A stretch of 64,000 bases of DNA from Chromobotia macracanthus (Eukaryota; Chordata; Actinopteri; Cypriniformes; Botiidae): the NCBI GenBank assembly GCA_036877525.1, contig JAZGTH010000071.1:1807001-1871000 (forward strand), in the 5' to 3' direction. Made by a program: the position numbers and the translations under genes. Below, piece by piece: positions 1 to 11,925 of the stretch; positions within the stretch are counted from its first letter, which is position 1; the number at the start of each line of letters is the position of its first letter. A model generated the notes under the pieces. That model did no database searches and was not told where the DNA came from. It saw nothing but the letters and a program-made list of their open reading frames with translations.

Positions 1-2359
1 CGGTTGTGTTTCCATTCTTCGTCAAGAGAAATGATGGTCTTCAGCCAAGCTATTGTTTGAGAGCTGTCTCATGACGTGCCTTCTGATGGTTATTAGAGCT
101 GACGCTGGTTTCTTTTCTCCGCTACAAAATCCAGTGTGTTAAAGGTGGCATGCTAGCTAGCTAAAAAAACCAACATAGTAGTTTAATAGTTGAAATGGAG
201 TTGCTGAAGTTCTCGCTAGTAAGCATAAAATAGTTTTGTCAAATGGCTGGTGATTGTTGACATGCAAAATTACACAAACAAACATGTTTCGTTAACTAGA
301 GATATTGGGTTTGGTTTACACATCTACAGAATGAAGGGTGCAACGGTTTATAATGTTTGTAAGGAAACATGATCATGGTTTTCATATTAATGACCACCTC
401 AGACGTTTTAATTAAGGTATTATATTTGTTTTAATAAAATTGTGGCCAGTAATTCTTACCTCGCAGCTACTGTTATCTCTTGGTAAAATTGGGTTGAAAC
501 CCACATTTTGGATGGATGATTTCTTTGTCACTTTCTTGACTGTTGTTCTGGTTTATTTTGCTGTTATTATTTGTTTGTTTTTGTCAATCTCTAAACTGGT
601 CAAAACGTTTGTTTTGTTTCATGTTTTTGGGGTTGGTTTTAGGTAGATTATGACAGACAATTTTAAGACATGACAGGAAATGTTAAAGTAAAATAAATGG
701 CCACTGTTTGCTTTTTGTTTTCGTTTATTTTGAAGAATCAGTAGGATATATCTTTATTTTTCAAATAAACCTTTTCTGTGACAACAGACATTCTGTGTAA
801 ATATACATGTGTGCTCACAGCAGTATAGTTGTATGTACATTCATGTTTCGTGTGACATTCTGACAGCCCACAGCGACTTGATGTCGGCTCTTCGTCAGCA
901 TTTGTTATTCGAGAAATTGTAAGTCCATTTTTAACCAAATATCAGATCCCATTTCAGGACTCTCTAAACCTTAAACACACTTATGTGTGGTTTAACAAAC
1001 TGTGCAAACGATAAACTCCCATTTAAAGGGGCGTGTGCTTGCGTCTAGTTCTTCTGACAGGAGCTCAAGGTATTTAACATGTCAGTAAAGTAAGTAACAG
1101 TAAATCCGACCAGCTCGTGAACTACCACACACTCGAAAAACAGCATAAATCACTCAGTTCTCCAGAAAAACAAAGTTTAAGCAGAAAATGTGCTTTACGC
1201 GTAAAATCAGCTAGTACATACACAGCCTGACTGTAACATCACGAGTCCATCTGATCATTATATTTGCTACATAAAATGCCCAGAAACTCGACTTTTCCTA
1301 AATGTACAATTAATAGCCGAATTTCATGGCAGGATTACAACAGTCTACGTAATACAGAACATATAACTTCACATCTTGAAGGGTCAAGTTTTAAGGCTTT
1401 GTTACTGCAAAAGTAACGTTACATTAACATATTTATGAGCCACCTAATAATTTACTACAAGTTTTGACAAAAGCTGTACGCGAGGCTGGATCGAGCTCTA
1501 ACACAGGAACTTTACAGAAAGATTGTTACGTTTTCACATTAAATACGTCATCTAACAAGCCGAACAGGACAGCATGTTTTTATTGTAATTATGGCAATAC
1601 GTTTGTACACTTTTACAGTATTGAATATGAAATGCCCCGTTTGTCTGATAGTATACTTTAAAATTCATATAGACGATTAGATGGCACAATTTGACATGAA
1701 AAATGATCAAATGTAAAATAAGTTTTAAAATTGGAACATGTAAAGAAAGGCTTTCTGTCTCCAAAGTTTCAAATGATGTATTCTTATTTGTTTTGACGTT
1801 TATCTGTGACATTTTTCCATCATATGTTTGGTTTTTCCACTGAGACTTTTATATTGAAAGTTTGTTTTGTCTGTTTGTGAAATGTGAACATTTTTACCAG
1901 AATTCACATATTTTTTACATGCTTAAATAAATAGAAACTTAAATATGTAAACAAACTAGATGAGACCACGTCACGTTCACCTGATAACCCTCTTCCCCAT
2001 AACCATAAATATTCATCTGTATAACATCTAATAAAACAGAAAATCTGATTACCCATAATTCCTCAGAAACATACCTGCTGTATATAATCTGAGTTTAAAT
2101 ATTAGATTGGTTAAGTTACTCTAAAACTGCTTAAAAAGAACCAAGAACTCTTTAGCAGAGAGCTCAGACAATATACAAAGAGCACATCTGATACTGTTTT
2201 ATACTAAATTCTTGTCCATATTTACAGCAGAGTTTGTGTTTGCATTTGGCCTGAGGCGAAGAAAGATTGTGTGTTTGTTTGTGTGTGTGTGTGTGTTTGT
2301 TTGTGTGTGTGCACGTGTGTGTGTGTTGAATTATGATGTTTTGTCTTCTGTACAGATTC
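1..2359. other. Region downstream of tmem163, no gene recognised
   Basis: AT-rich sequence with only short open frames in all six readings and no recognisable protein similarity. It should include the 3' UTR of the minus-strand tmem163 gene. A minus-strand AATAAA (plus-strand TTTATT at 1579-1584) is a candidate poly(A) signal about 780 bases past the stop codon, but other AT-rich matches exist and the choice is not secure. Confidence 0.5.
2269..2327. repeat. TG-rich microsatellite
   Basis: Imperfect (TG)n with GTTT interruptions, about 30 bases before the tmem163 stop codon, within its likely 3' UTR. Overlapping open frames on both strands are translations of this repeat and not genes. Confidence 0.85.
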
Positions 2360-2420
2360 CTACTCAAAACGCTCGTAATGTCTCGTCTGCCGGACGCGGG
2401 GGACCATGTCCTTCAACAAC
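2360..2420 (-). CDS. tmem163: tmem163 terminal coding exon 8
   Basis: Encodes LLKDMVPRVRQTRHYERFE and the TAG stop at 2360-2362. Acceptor TAG. It is too short to be found as a stand-alone open frame and was placed by matching the family's C-terminus and the codon phase of exon 7. Confidence 0.92.
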
Positions 2421-5400
2421 CTAATGAGAGAGAGAGAAACGTATTGTTTGCTTGCATAGAAGATTAAGCTCTGTTCCACAATTTTATATGCAGATATTCA
2501 ACTTGCTTGGGTCATTTACAATACTTAACTAGTGTTGAGGTTATTGTTTTGAATATGGAGATATAAGTAAACTGATGGTATGTTTTTCTGACACCATGAG
2601 CAGGTTAAACTCTGGCTGGTGGACCTCTCGACTGAACAACAAAGAAGGACGAGGTCTGTCACTTTAAACTAGAAGCTCTGGTTAATAGAACACTGTGTGC
2701 TCTTCAGAAAATGAGCAGGTGGAAATTTCCAGACTGCAGATGTATGTATAAGCCTGTAGATCAGCTCTGTTAACACAAGCAAGAAACCAGCTATACGTTT
2801 CTTTATCTGGGGAAATATTCCTGATGTTACAGTATGTATATTAAAGGTTTGTGTGTTACAGCTTAGAGTTTAATTTGTTTAGTGATTGTTCATGTTCTGC
2901 TTAATTAACAGAATGCTACACAGTCACACCCAAAACGTCTACACTGTAAGTACACTATATTCTGGAAGCTGTTTTACAAGCTACAGTATGTTGAAACCTC
3001 ATGTAAACATGGTACTTTCCAAGACTTTGCTAACAAATCAAGAGGTTAAACCTAGAAACTTACGATTCCAGCCCAAAGCTGTAACCACTGAGCCACATGG
3101 TGTGTGAACTGGATCCAAAACGCTTTTAAAGCAGGTGTGAACGCAACTGAAAAGTGATTTGACTCTGGATTTGGATTCTTACTTGACTCCATAGGCAAGA
3201 ATGATGAGTCCAATTAGAAACCCAATGGTGGCATCCAGGAACCAGACACCGGGCTCGTGTTTAAACACCTCAGCGCTGATCAGGATCGAAAATCCCATTA
3301 CGGCTCCGACCAGAGAGTTAAAGCCTGTAAACAAACAATAAAATAAACATAAACAACAAATGCAAATGGATTTTTATTTGCTCCAGGGGATTAAAATCAC
3401 CCAATCCTGGGATGATATAACGTTTGAATGCTTCTAAAGGAATATTTTGAGTGACATCCAACCTAAGATGTAAAAACAAGGTAAAAGTATGTTTCTGTTA
3501 ATGCAATTACAACAGTTATGTTGAACACAGGCATTTTTTTTCTCAATATATACTGGTAAACAGTAACCAGTAACCAGCAGCTGGTGTGAAAGCAATTGTG
3601 TGCTGCTGAGTCTCACACTCGTGCTCGGCTTTCACTCGCATGCGTGTCTGTTTGCACAATGGGTGTTTGTTTGTGTTTTTGGGAGGTGAATGTACACAGA
3701 AGTGCCAGTTTTGTAAATATGATTTATAGTATGTGTTGTGTTTAAAGGTGAAACAATTCTGTGGCATTTACACATGCAAAACTCTTGCTAAGGTGTTGTG
3801 AGTGGTCACTAGTGTGTTTTAGGGAGTTTCACGTTCTGCCAGTTAGAAATTTAAATGGGAGGAGCTAATAGGACCAGACACATTGCTGCGGCACTGTGAA
3901 TAATAAATCAGGCTGCCCATCACCATGGTAACCCAGTGTGTTTCCGGGGCAACGTACCATCAGTGATGAGGGCCCTGCTGGTGAGGACTTTCCCCAGCAT
4001 GAACTTACAGACGGACAGAATCGCACACACAACCCCGCTGATGACCGACACGCTGTACAGGAAGTCATCCTGGAGAGAGAGAGAGAGAGACTCATAAATC
4101 TAAAACAGCATTTTATCTGACAGTAATCTGTACTGAAGACAGTCAAGCTGATGTTGAGCCAGAAGAAGAGAAATGGATTAAAAGAAAGCTGTGGGCTGCG
4201 TTCCAAATAGAACACTTGTATTCTGCAAACTGCATTCTGTGTAGTGTATACTCTGTACTGTATACTAGCTGCCTTTTAAACAGAATACAAAACTGTTTAA
4301 AATATGTTTCACACAGTAGTTGTGATGTTGTGGTCACATGACCTCATTGTGTACTCTTAGCATTAATTTAGCATTACTGTAGTGGCTTTCCCTTTTTTAA
4401 TTACATTTTGAGTAAATTAAAAAGCAGTCTTTTCTGAAGTCAAGAAAGAGATGGAGGTGTGGTTCCTTCATCACACTGAAAATGCGGTGTCAGGCAATGC
4501 ATTGTGGGATACGTTGTCCGATGCAGTTGTGTACTGTTGAAATGCAGCTCATGCGGTGTTCAGCAGGTCATGCGTACTGCAGAAAAGTACGAATTGCGAG
4601 GTCCCTCCTCAGACATCATTAAAATTGCGCGCTAGCCTTGCGGACGTGAGAAAATGCAATTCTGCAACATTCCAACCAGCGCACAAACACACACACAGTC
4701 AATGCATCCGTTGTTTCCTGTAGATAAATCGCTGTGATACATCACCCAGCATGAAGAATTGATTTCAAGCAGGTAAAGAAAGTTGAAAACAAGTTAAAAA
4801 TAACCCGGGCCCTTGAACTTATCACACACACTGTCTGGCCACGCGTACAACATCTCTGAAATATCTCAGATGCCCCACCTCACTGAGTAATCACACACAC
4901 ACTTAAAAGTGTTGAATGGTATCTGTTAGTGTCTTTATTTAAGCTGTAGCATGTAGCTGTATAATTGGAGGGGGTTTGGTGAATTATGGCCGTTTGTGTT
5001 GATGTTGCTGTTCACATAAATTGTTATTAGTGGTTCGGCTGTGCTGTTTTGATTTAGAACAGACTGTGTACAGGAATTCAGCGAAGATTATTGTTTTGGT
5101 CTTATAGGACTTGATAAACATCCTTCACACACACACTGTACCGCAGAAGGGGCTCGTCCCACACCCTATTCACAGCAGCCTATTAACATTTCATTAAAGA
5201 ACAAGGGAGCATGAGAGAGAGAGAGAAAAAGAGAGAGAGAGAACAGGGAGTACGTGAGAAATGGAGGAGAGAGGGAGGAAGGGGGGAAGTGTTTCTGACA
5301 TCAGCAGCAGATGAAGAGAGAGAAATATTGGATCTATTTTTAGGTGGCTGTATGCGCCAAAACCAGCCTTACATGCTGAGACAGAAGCTGAGAAACCCTC

Positions 5401-8400
5401 CAGAGAGAATCCAGACCTGATTAAAACATCAGCCCTCTCTCTCTCTCTCTTTTATCTGGTCATCCATCTTCTCCTTCCACCCTGATTTCTGTTTCACTAC
5501 AATCTTAAAACTTAAGATTCCAGAAGGAATTTACAGGCTGATGTCACGGAAGGTTCTTTTGAAATGCCTATGATGTCATAACAGAACAGTTTACGTTCCT
5601 ATGATGTCATAACAGAACTGTTTAAGTTCCTGTGATGTCATAACAGAACTGTTTAAGTTCCTATGATGTCATAACACAACCTTTTCAGGTCTACAAAGCT
5701 GTTTTTGTATGATAAATGTGTGATAACTGATTGCTAGCTGTTTGTTTTGTTACATATTTAAATAATTTCTGTCCATTGCATTAATGACAGTTCACAATAG
5801 CATAAATGCAACAAAATGAATGACTTAAAATTAAAAAAATTAAAATTAAAAATTAAAGTTTTGTAACAGATGGAGCTTCACAGCTCAACTCAGAAACCTC
5901 ATACAGCTAAAAGCAGAGCGGATTGTTTGCTGAGCACAAGATGGATAGACAGATAGATCGAGACAGAGAGATATTGAGGGGTTAGTGGTTTGGGGAAAAC
6001 TCATCCCCTCTTGATGTTGCCTGGCAACAGTGATATCAGACTATTTAAATCTCACTGGAGGCTTCACACCTCGTCTTCAACACGTTCTTTCAACTTTACA
6101 CTTCTGCTGTTAATTTCAGCCAAGGAGAACCGATTTGGTGCTGCGTCTGTCTGTGACGCGTCTCACCTCAGAGACCCTCTGACAGCATTTACATACTGTA
6201 AATAAACCAGAGACCACTGGGAAATATGACGTGACAGCTCACAGAAGAGAAATGATCATACAAAACAAGAAAATCAAAACATGAAATCTCTAAAAAAAGC
6301 TTTAAAAAAACAGACTGACTGAATGATTGAGTCAATCACTGAGTCAAATGATTAATCTAGTCACTCATTCATTTGACAGATCAGTTAGATGAGTCTAAAT
6401 AAACAAATATAAAGTTAGAAAGATGCTTCAAAAAAGTCAGTCAATAACTTTCGAGCCATAACTGTGACACATTACAGAAACAATCATGTATACAGTGTGT
6501 GTGTGTCTGTCTTACCACTTCAGGTTGCAGTTTTGTGGCGAGATCGTGGATTGCTTTCACCAGTATAGTGATGGCTGACAGAATAAACACAACTCCAAGA
6601 ATAACACACGCTCTGAAACACACACACACACACAGGTATGTTGAGTTACCTGACGCATTAAGTCAAGTCACAGTGTTTTATTGAGTTCATTTTCCTCCTC
6701 TGTCTGTTTGTGTAGGTCACGGTTAATAAAATACAATCCTGTGATAGTCTTACTGCTTCATTGTTATTAAGAATGTCGAGACCTTTGTTTAGAAATGAAG
6801 ACAGCGAGGACGACAGCTGTCTAATTAAGTCTGGATACGAGCATCTGTTTTACTGTTTACCCACAGGAGAGAAGTGGACGTCAGTCTGATAAGCTTTAAA
6901 GACACATCTATTTCTCATATACACACACACACACACGCTGTGACAGATCGTATTAACATGCTTTGTGAGCTCAGTCCATTAAGTCTGTGTTTTGGTTGGC
7001 AATTAATTAATGAAACCAAACACACAGACACACACAAACTGCGTAATACGATGTCTGGAGATCAAATTAAGATAAAATTAAGACATGCAAATTTATTTCA
7101 TTTAGTTTTATCTCATACAATCCGGCCATGGACAATGCTGGAGAGAGATTCCTGTGTGAATCATCTGTGTGGCTGGTTAAGTAGCTTTTAATTGATTTAG
7201 CCAGGACGTGTTCTAAATTAGTTTTTCAGTAGATTAAATGATTGTCTGTGATACATACATGTTTCTGGTATGTAAATACTCAGAGTCTTTTGACCTGGGC
7301 CAGTAAGCCACCACTCGAAACTCTTTTAGTAACTCCATAGCAACACCCTGGCAACCACTCACAACCACTTTGGTTTTAAGTTCAGCATGTGCTGTCAGTC
7401 ACTGAAATCATCTATAGCAGGTTGTACATCTTTACATCTTAGTACAGCAACGGAAACACTAGATATGAATTTATTGTGTGTGTGTGTACTGTATGAGTAC
7501 TGTGTGTGTTTGTGCTGTCTACTCGGATGTGCAAGCACTCATCTCTTATTCTCTCTCTCTCTTTGTCCTGTCTCTCTATACTTCCTTCTGGTGCACTGCC
7601 TTCACAAAGACTTCCTGCCCTTTGCAGGTTTTATTCTGTCCTTCAGCTGATAAAGAAGACAGAACACATTGAGAGGCTGGCTGAGGGCTGCACATTTCTC
7701 AGGGGGCAGGAGTCTGTCTGCTGCACCTGCCTTCAGTTCATCACACCTGCTGCTCTTCACGAGATGGTAATTGGCTTTGATCGGCGTTTGCGAGTGTGAA
7801 TTTGGCTAAAGTATTTGTAACATTTTGGATTCACGTTCTTACAAACAGCTGCTGTATAACCACAGCTCTCACATGGGACTGCTTTCATAGTGTTTTTATT
7901 GTGTCTTGGTGGCTTTCTTGAGTTCAGGCTGTGAAATGTTGCTATAGGCTAAAAGTTCTTTGTTTTTTTGTGTTCCCTTGGAAATATAACACTATACAGG
8001 TTGGAACGATATAAACGTTAGTAAATTAACAGAATTTACATTTTGGGTAAACAGTTTACCAAGCACAAGTTTTCTGTTTACTTCCTTTGCCCGCTAAACC
8101 ACCCAGTAATGTTTGTTGTAGATCACCAAATCATTACTATGAAAGATCGGCCTGACCTTCTGGTTATCCTGTTGCCCAGAAACAACATTTAATGGGCTAC
8201 TGATTCAGAAATGACCCAGAATCCCCTGCAGAGAGCAAACTATTGCCTGCTCCTCTTATGTACACACTTCGATCGGTCTGTTTTTTGTTTGTTTGTGTAC
8301 TCACATGTACTCTCTGTGTGCTGAATGGACAGCCGCCGCGTTACTGTATCGCCAAAGAACAATCATAGAAGACAAGACGTCCAGAGTGGCATCAAACTGC

Positions 8401-11400
8401 AAACAAACAAACAAACAAATGATGCAGCAAAACATGAACATTAAAGAGTATTAAATGATGACAATTTTATTTCTGCAAAGACGCAGTTTGCAAACTTACC
8501 GCAAAACCAAAGGCAGACGCACTGTGTCGCATGATGGAAACGGCTACAGAAGAAAACATCTGTGAGTTGTGTTTTAAATACTTCTGAATGTCAAGCGTTT
8601 AATTTAGACAGTCACATCTACACATGCATTCAGGTGAGGGCGTTTTGTTTGTATTGATTTCTGTTTGTCTTGAGATATATATACATATACATATATAACA
8701 GAATATGTCTATATATACACTTGCCCTGTTAAACTGGACCGGTGTCCAGCAGCTAAAGTGTCCGCTTCAGATTTCTGTTCACACTGTGATGTCAGCACAT
8801 AGTGTGGCTCGGGTCCAAATATCGACCTTATATTGACCTCTAATGCACCTGAATCCACAGCCCTGAGAGTCATCGAGCGATGTGAGACAATCCATCCTCC
8901 TCTATCAGCCAAATCTCACAGGAGCATCAGAGGAACACAAACTACAGCACTGTACCAGACTGTACTGTACAGTACGGCATAACAGTATAATACAATAAAA
9001 TACAGTATGGTATGGTATAGTGTAGTGGTAAACGTTTTTTTAAAGACTACAATAACATTCAAACCAAGAACTTTAGTAGAAGATCATAGAAGATAGACTT
9101 GTGTGTAAAGTACTGTCAATTTCCTGTTACAGAACACAAGAAGATACAGTACAGTATAATACAGTATAGTGTGATAGAGTATTAGTATTTTACAGTAACA
9201 ATGTAATACAGCACTGTACCATACTTTACAGTACAGTACAGTATAGACTAAAACAAATATTCATATGGAAACATGAAATACAAACAGAGCCTTTAGCTAA
9301 ATCTTGCCCACAAATTTAAATGTAAAACCATTACTCAAAGACACACACACTGTTCCTCTGGAAAAACATTATAAATGAATAATAGAGCTGCCAAAGCCTG
9401 AGATTAAAGATTTTGCAGTTTCTAAATATATTTGATGTGCCTTTTGGTAAAACCCTCTATTTTAGGTGTCTCACACCAGATGTCCTGCATCCTGCACCAG
9501 AAGTCCTCAGAGGCTAAAGCTAACAGCACATCTACAGTAAACTCAACATTTAGAGAGTCTTTTACTAGATCAACACAATATTATACAGTAAACCGTATTT
9601 GAGGACTCATTTTGTTTAATAAGCATATTATGAATAAACCGAGAGCCGAGACAACCATGTGCTCCAATGATGGATAAATGCGGTTAAAATGTGTCTCTAA
9701 CTACCCAATGAACTGGTTGAAAAGATAACTAAACCACTAAAAACCACTCCAAAAAACACTTTGGAAATTTCCACACAGCAGAACCTTAGAGTCTTAATCT
9801 TACAGCAAACTTTAACTTATATCTGAGCGACGGCACCTCATGCAGTGCATCATGGGTAATGAGAAAGGTGTTGTGGAGGGTTACTGTGTGTCTGCAGGAA
9901 GCCGAAATCATTCTGTGCTAATTATGAAGACAAAGTTATGCTGAGAATCATGGGAAGTCAGCAGATCTACGCAGAAAATGAGACTCTGCATGCAAGTGTA
10001 AGATCTCAATGAAGTTTCATGTGTGTGAAGAATTGCTGTAGAAGTTCTGCTTTGACGCAAATTGTCATAGAAGCAAATAAAATATTTAGTTTCGACTTGT
10101 TTCTATATCAACGTACTGTCTGCTCACTTTGATTAGCCAATCAGAGCCCTCGTTTGTATGAGATAGATCTGTGATTGGTTTATTGGAATGATGTTTCAGA
10201 ATAGCACACCTACCAAATCTGACAAGCGTTTATCCATCACCAACACAAGGACTGTCATATGGTATCAAAATGAAAACAAACAGAAACCTTTATACTCTGT
10301 TAATATACTCTGTTAATATACTCTGTTAATATACACTGTTGTGAATGAATTACACATTATCATTCTGTGCATGTTAGTGCAAAGAAATGTTTTATTAACC
10401 AAAACGTCAAAATCTGCTCTTTCCTGCTCAGGTGACCTCATCAGCTCGCTTCTTTAGCATCAGCTATTTTGTTGCTATGCAACAAGAACCATTTTTGTTC
10501 TTGCTCATCCTTTAAAAAACTTTTTAGAAACTTTTAGAAACTAGATTCATGAATCGTTCCACTGACGGTTCGGTTAGATGTCATGTAGACATGCTTTGGG
10601 TCAGTTAATATTATTTGTCCAGAATTTCTAGGAAATATTCATGGTTATTTCTGATGTTACTTTAAGACTTGTTAAACTTTTCGTCTTAAAATTTGTAGTT
10701 GAAGGAAACATCATGTTTTTATAACCTTCCATAAAGACCTAGTTTCTTTCTGACGCATGTCTTATTATGAGTATGAGTTAATCATACGTCATAATTCATG
10801 AGCGACACTGAGAAACATTACACTTTTACACCAAAACAACAAACAGCCGAACAAATATAACTTTGTGATGTGTGTGTACAAAACAAAATAAAGCCAAAAT
10901 GCTACAAAATACACTTGTTGGCTTTCCATGTCTTGTTGTGAGGAAACACATCCCTTTAAAATAGATCTTATTTCGCGTGTGCGTTCTGCTGTCTTCGTAG
11001 GTGTCAGCTGAGTGAGAAGGGAGCAGAGATGGAGAGTCTGTGAATCACAGAAGGTTGAAAACCATCACAACAGATGCTCTGGAGGAACCTTTCTTCCTTT
11101 ACAACACACACACACAGACTCACAGTCAAACCGAAGCAGGCTGTGTGATCTAGTTTCTGCACTGAGTTGCTGAATACATTTGCGTGTTCTTTTCGGTCTG
11201 AGGGCATTTTCTGCCGTCTCAGTTTTCTGCAGTGAAAGTCTCTGACTCTTCTGTCAGGGCTGGAATTAAGCCCTGCTGCTAAAACCGATGTACTGTATAT
11301 CTACACTAATATTAATATCTTAAATCTAATGAAGGAGTTTATGATAGTCGATCAGATCAACATAAAACGATCAAACAACACACACACACCCATATACTCC

Positions 11401-11889
11401 ACATACACTCTACATACTCCCTTCCTCTGTGGTTCTTCTCCCAGTGGAGAAGAACTGACCCCCTGTGTAGATGTTTAAACACCAGAGGAGGTGCAGAGAG
11501 GCCGGCTCACCTCTCCACCTCTGTCTCTCTGTCTATCTCTCTTCCAGCTTCTATTTTTAGTCTGGCCCTCTGTGGGCGTCGGCATGCAGGCTTTTAGAGC
11601 TGAATGTATTAATATTAGAGTGATGAACCCCTCTTACACAGCATCTGTGACCTCACCAATCTCATATTTACATTCTGTACCTACTGCAAGAACATTCTCT
11701 CTCTCTCGTCCACACACACACACACTAATTTAGTTTTCCTCCAGTCTGAGTCGATACTTTCTTTAAGAAACGAAATTTAAATGCATTTGCTAAGTATCGA
11801 ATAGGTCTTGATTTCCGCAATGGAGGAAATGCAGTTTCTGGGTGTGTTTATTAGGTTTGGAGGTATGCAAGCTCTCACTTCAGAGTCCA

Positions 11890-11925
<36 letters not shown>

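Noticed and set aside
7387..7799. Three overlapping plus-strand frames in a tmem163 intron
   Set aside because: Built on TG and CT repeats with no protein similarity.
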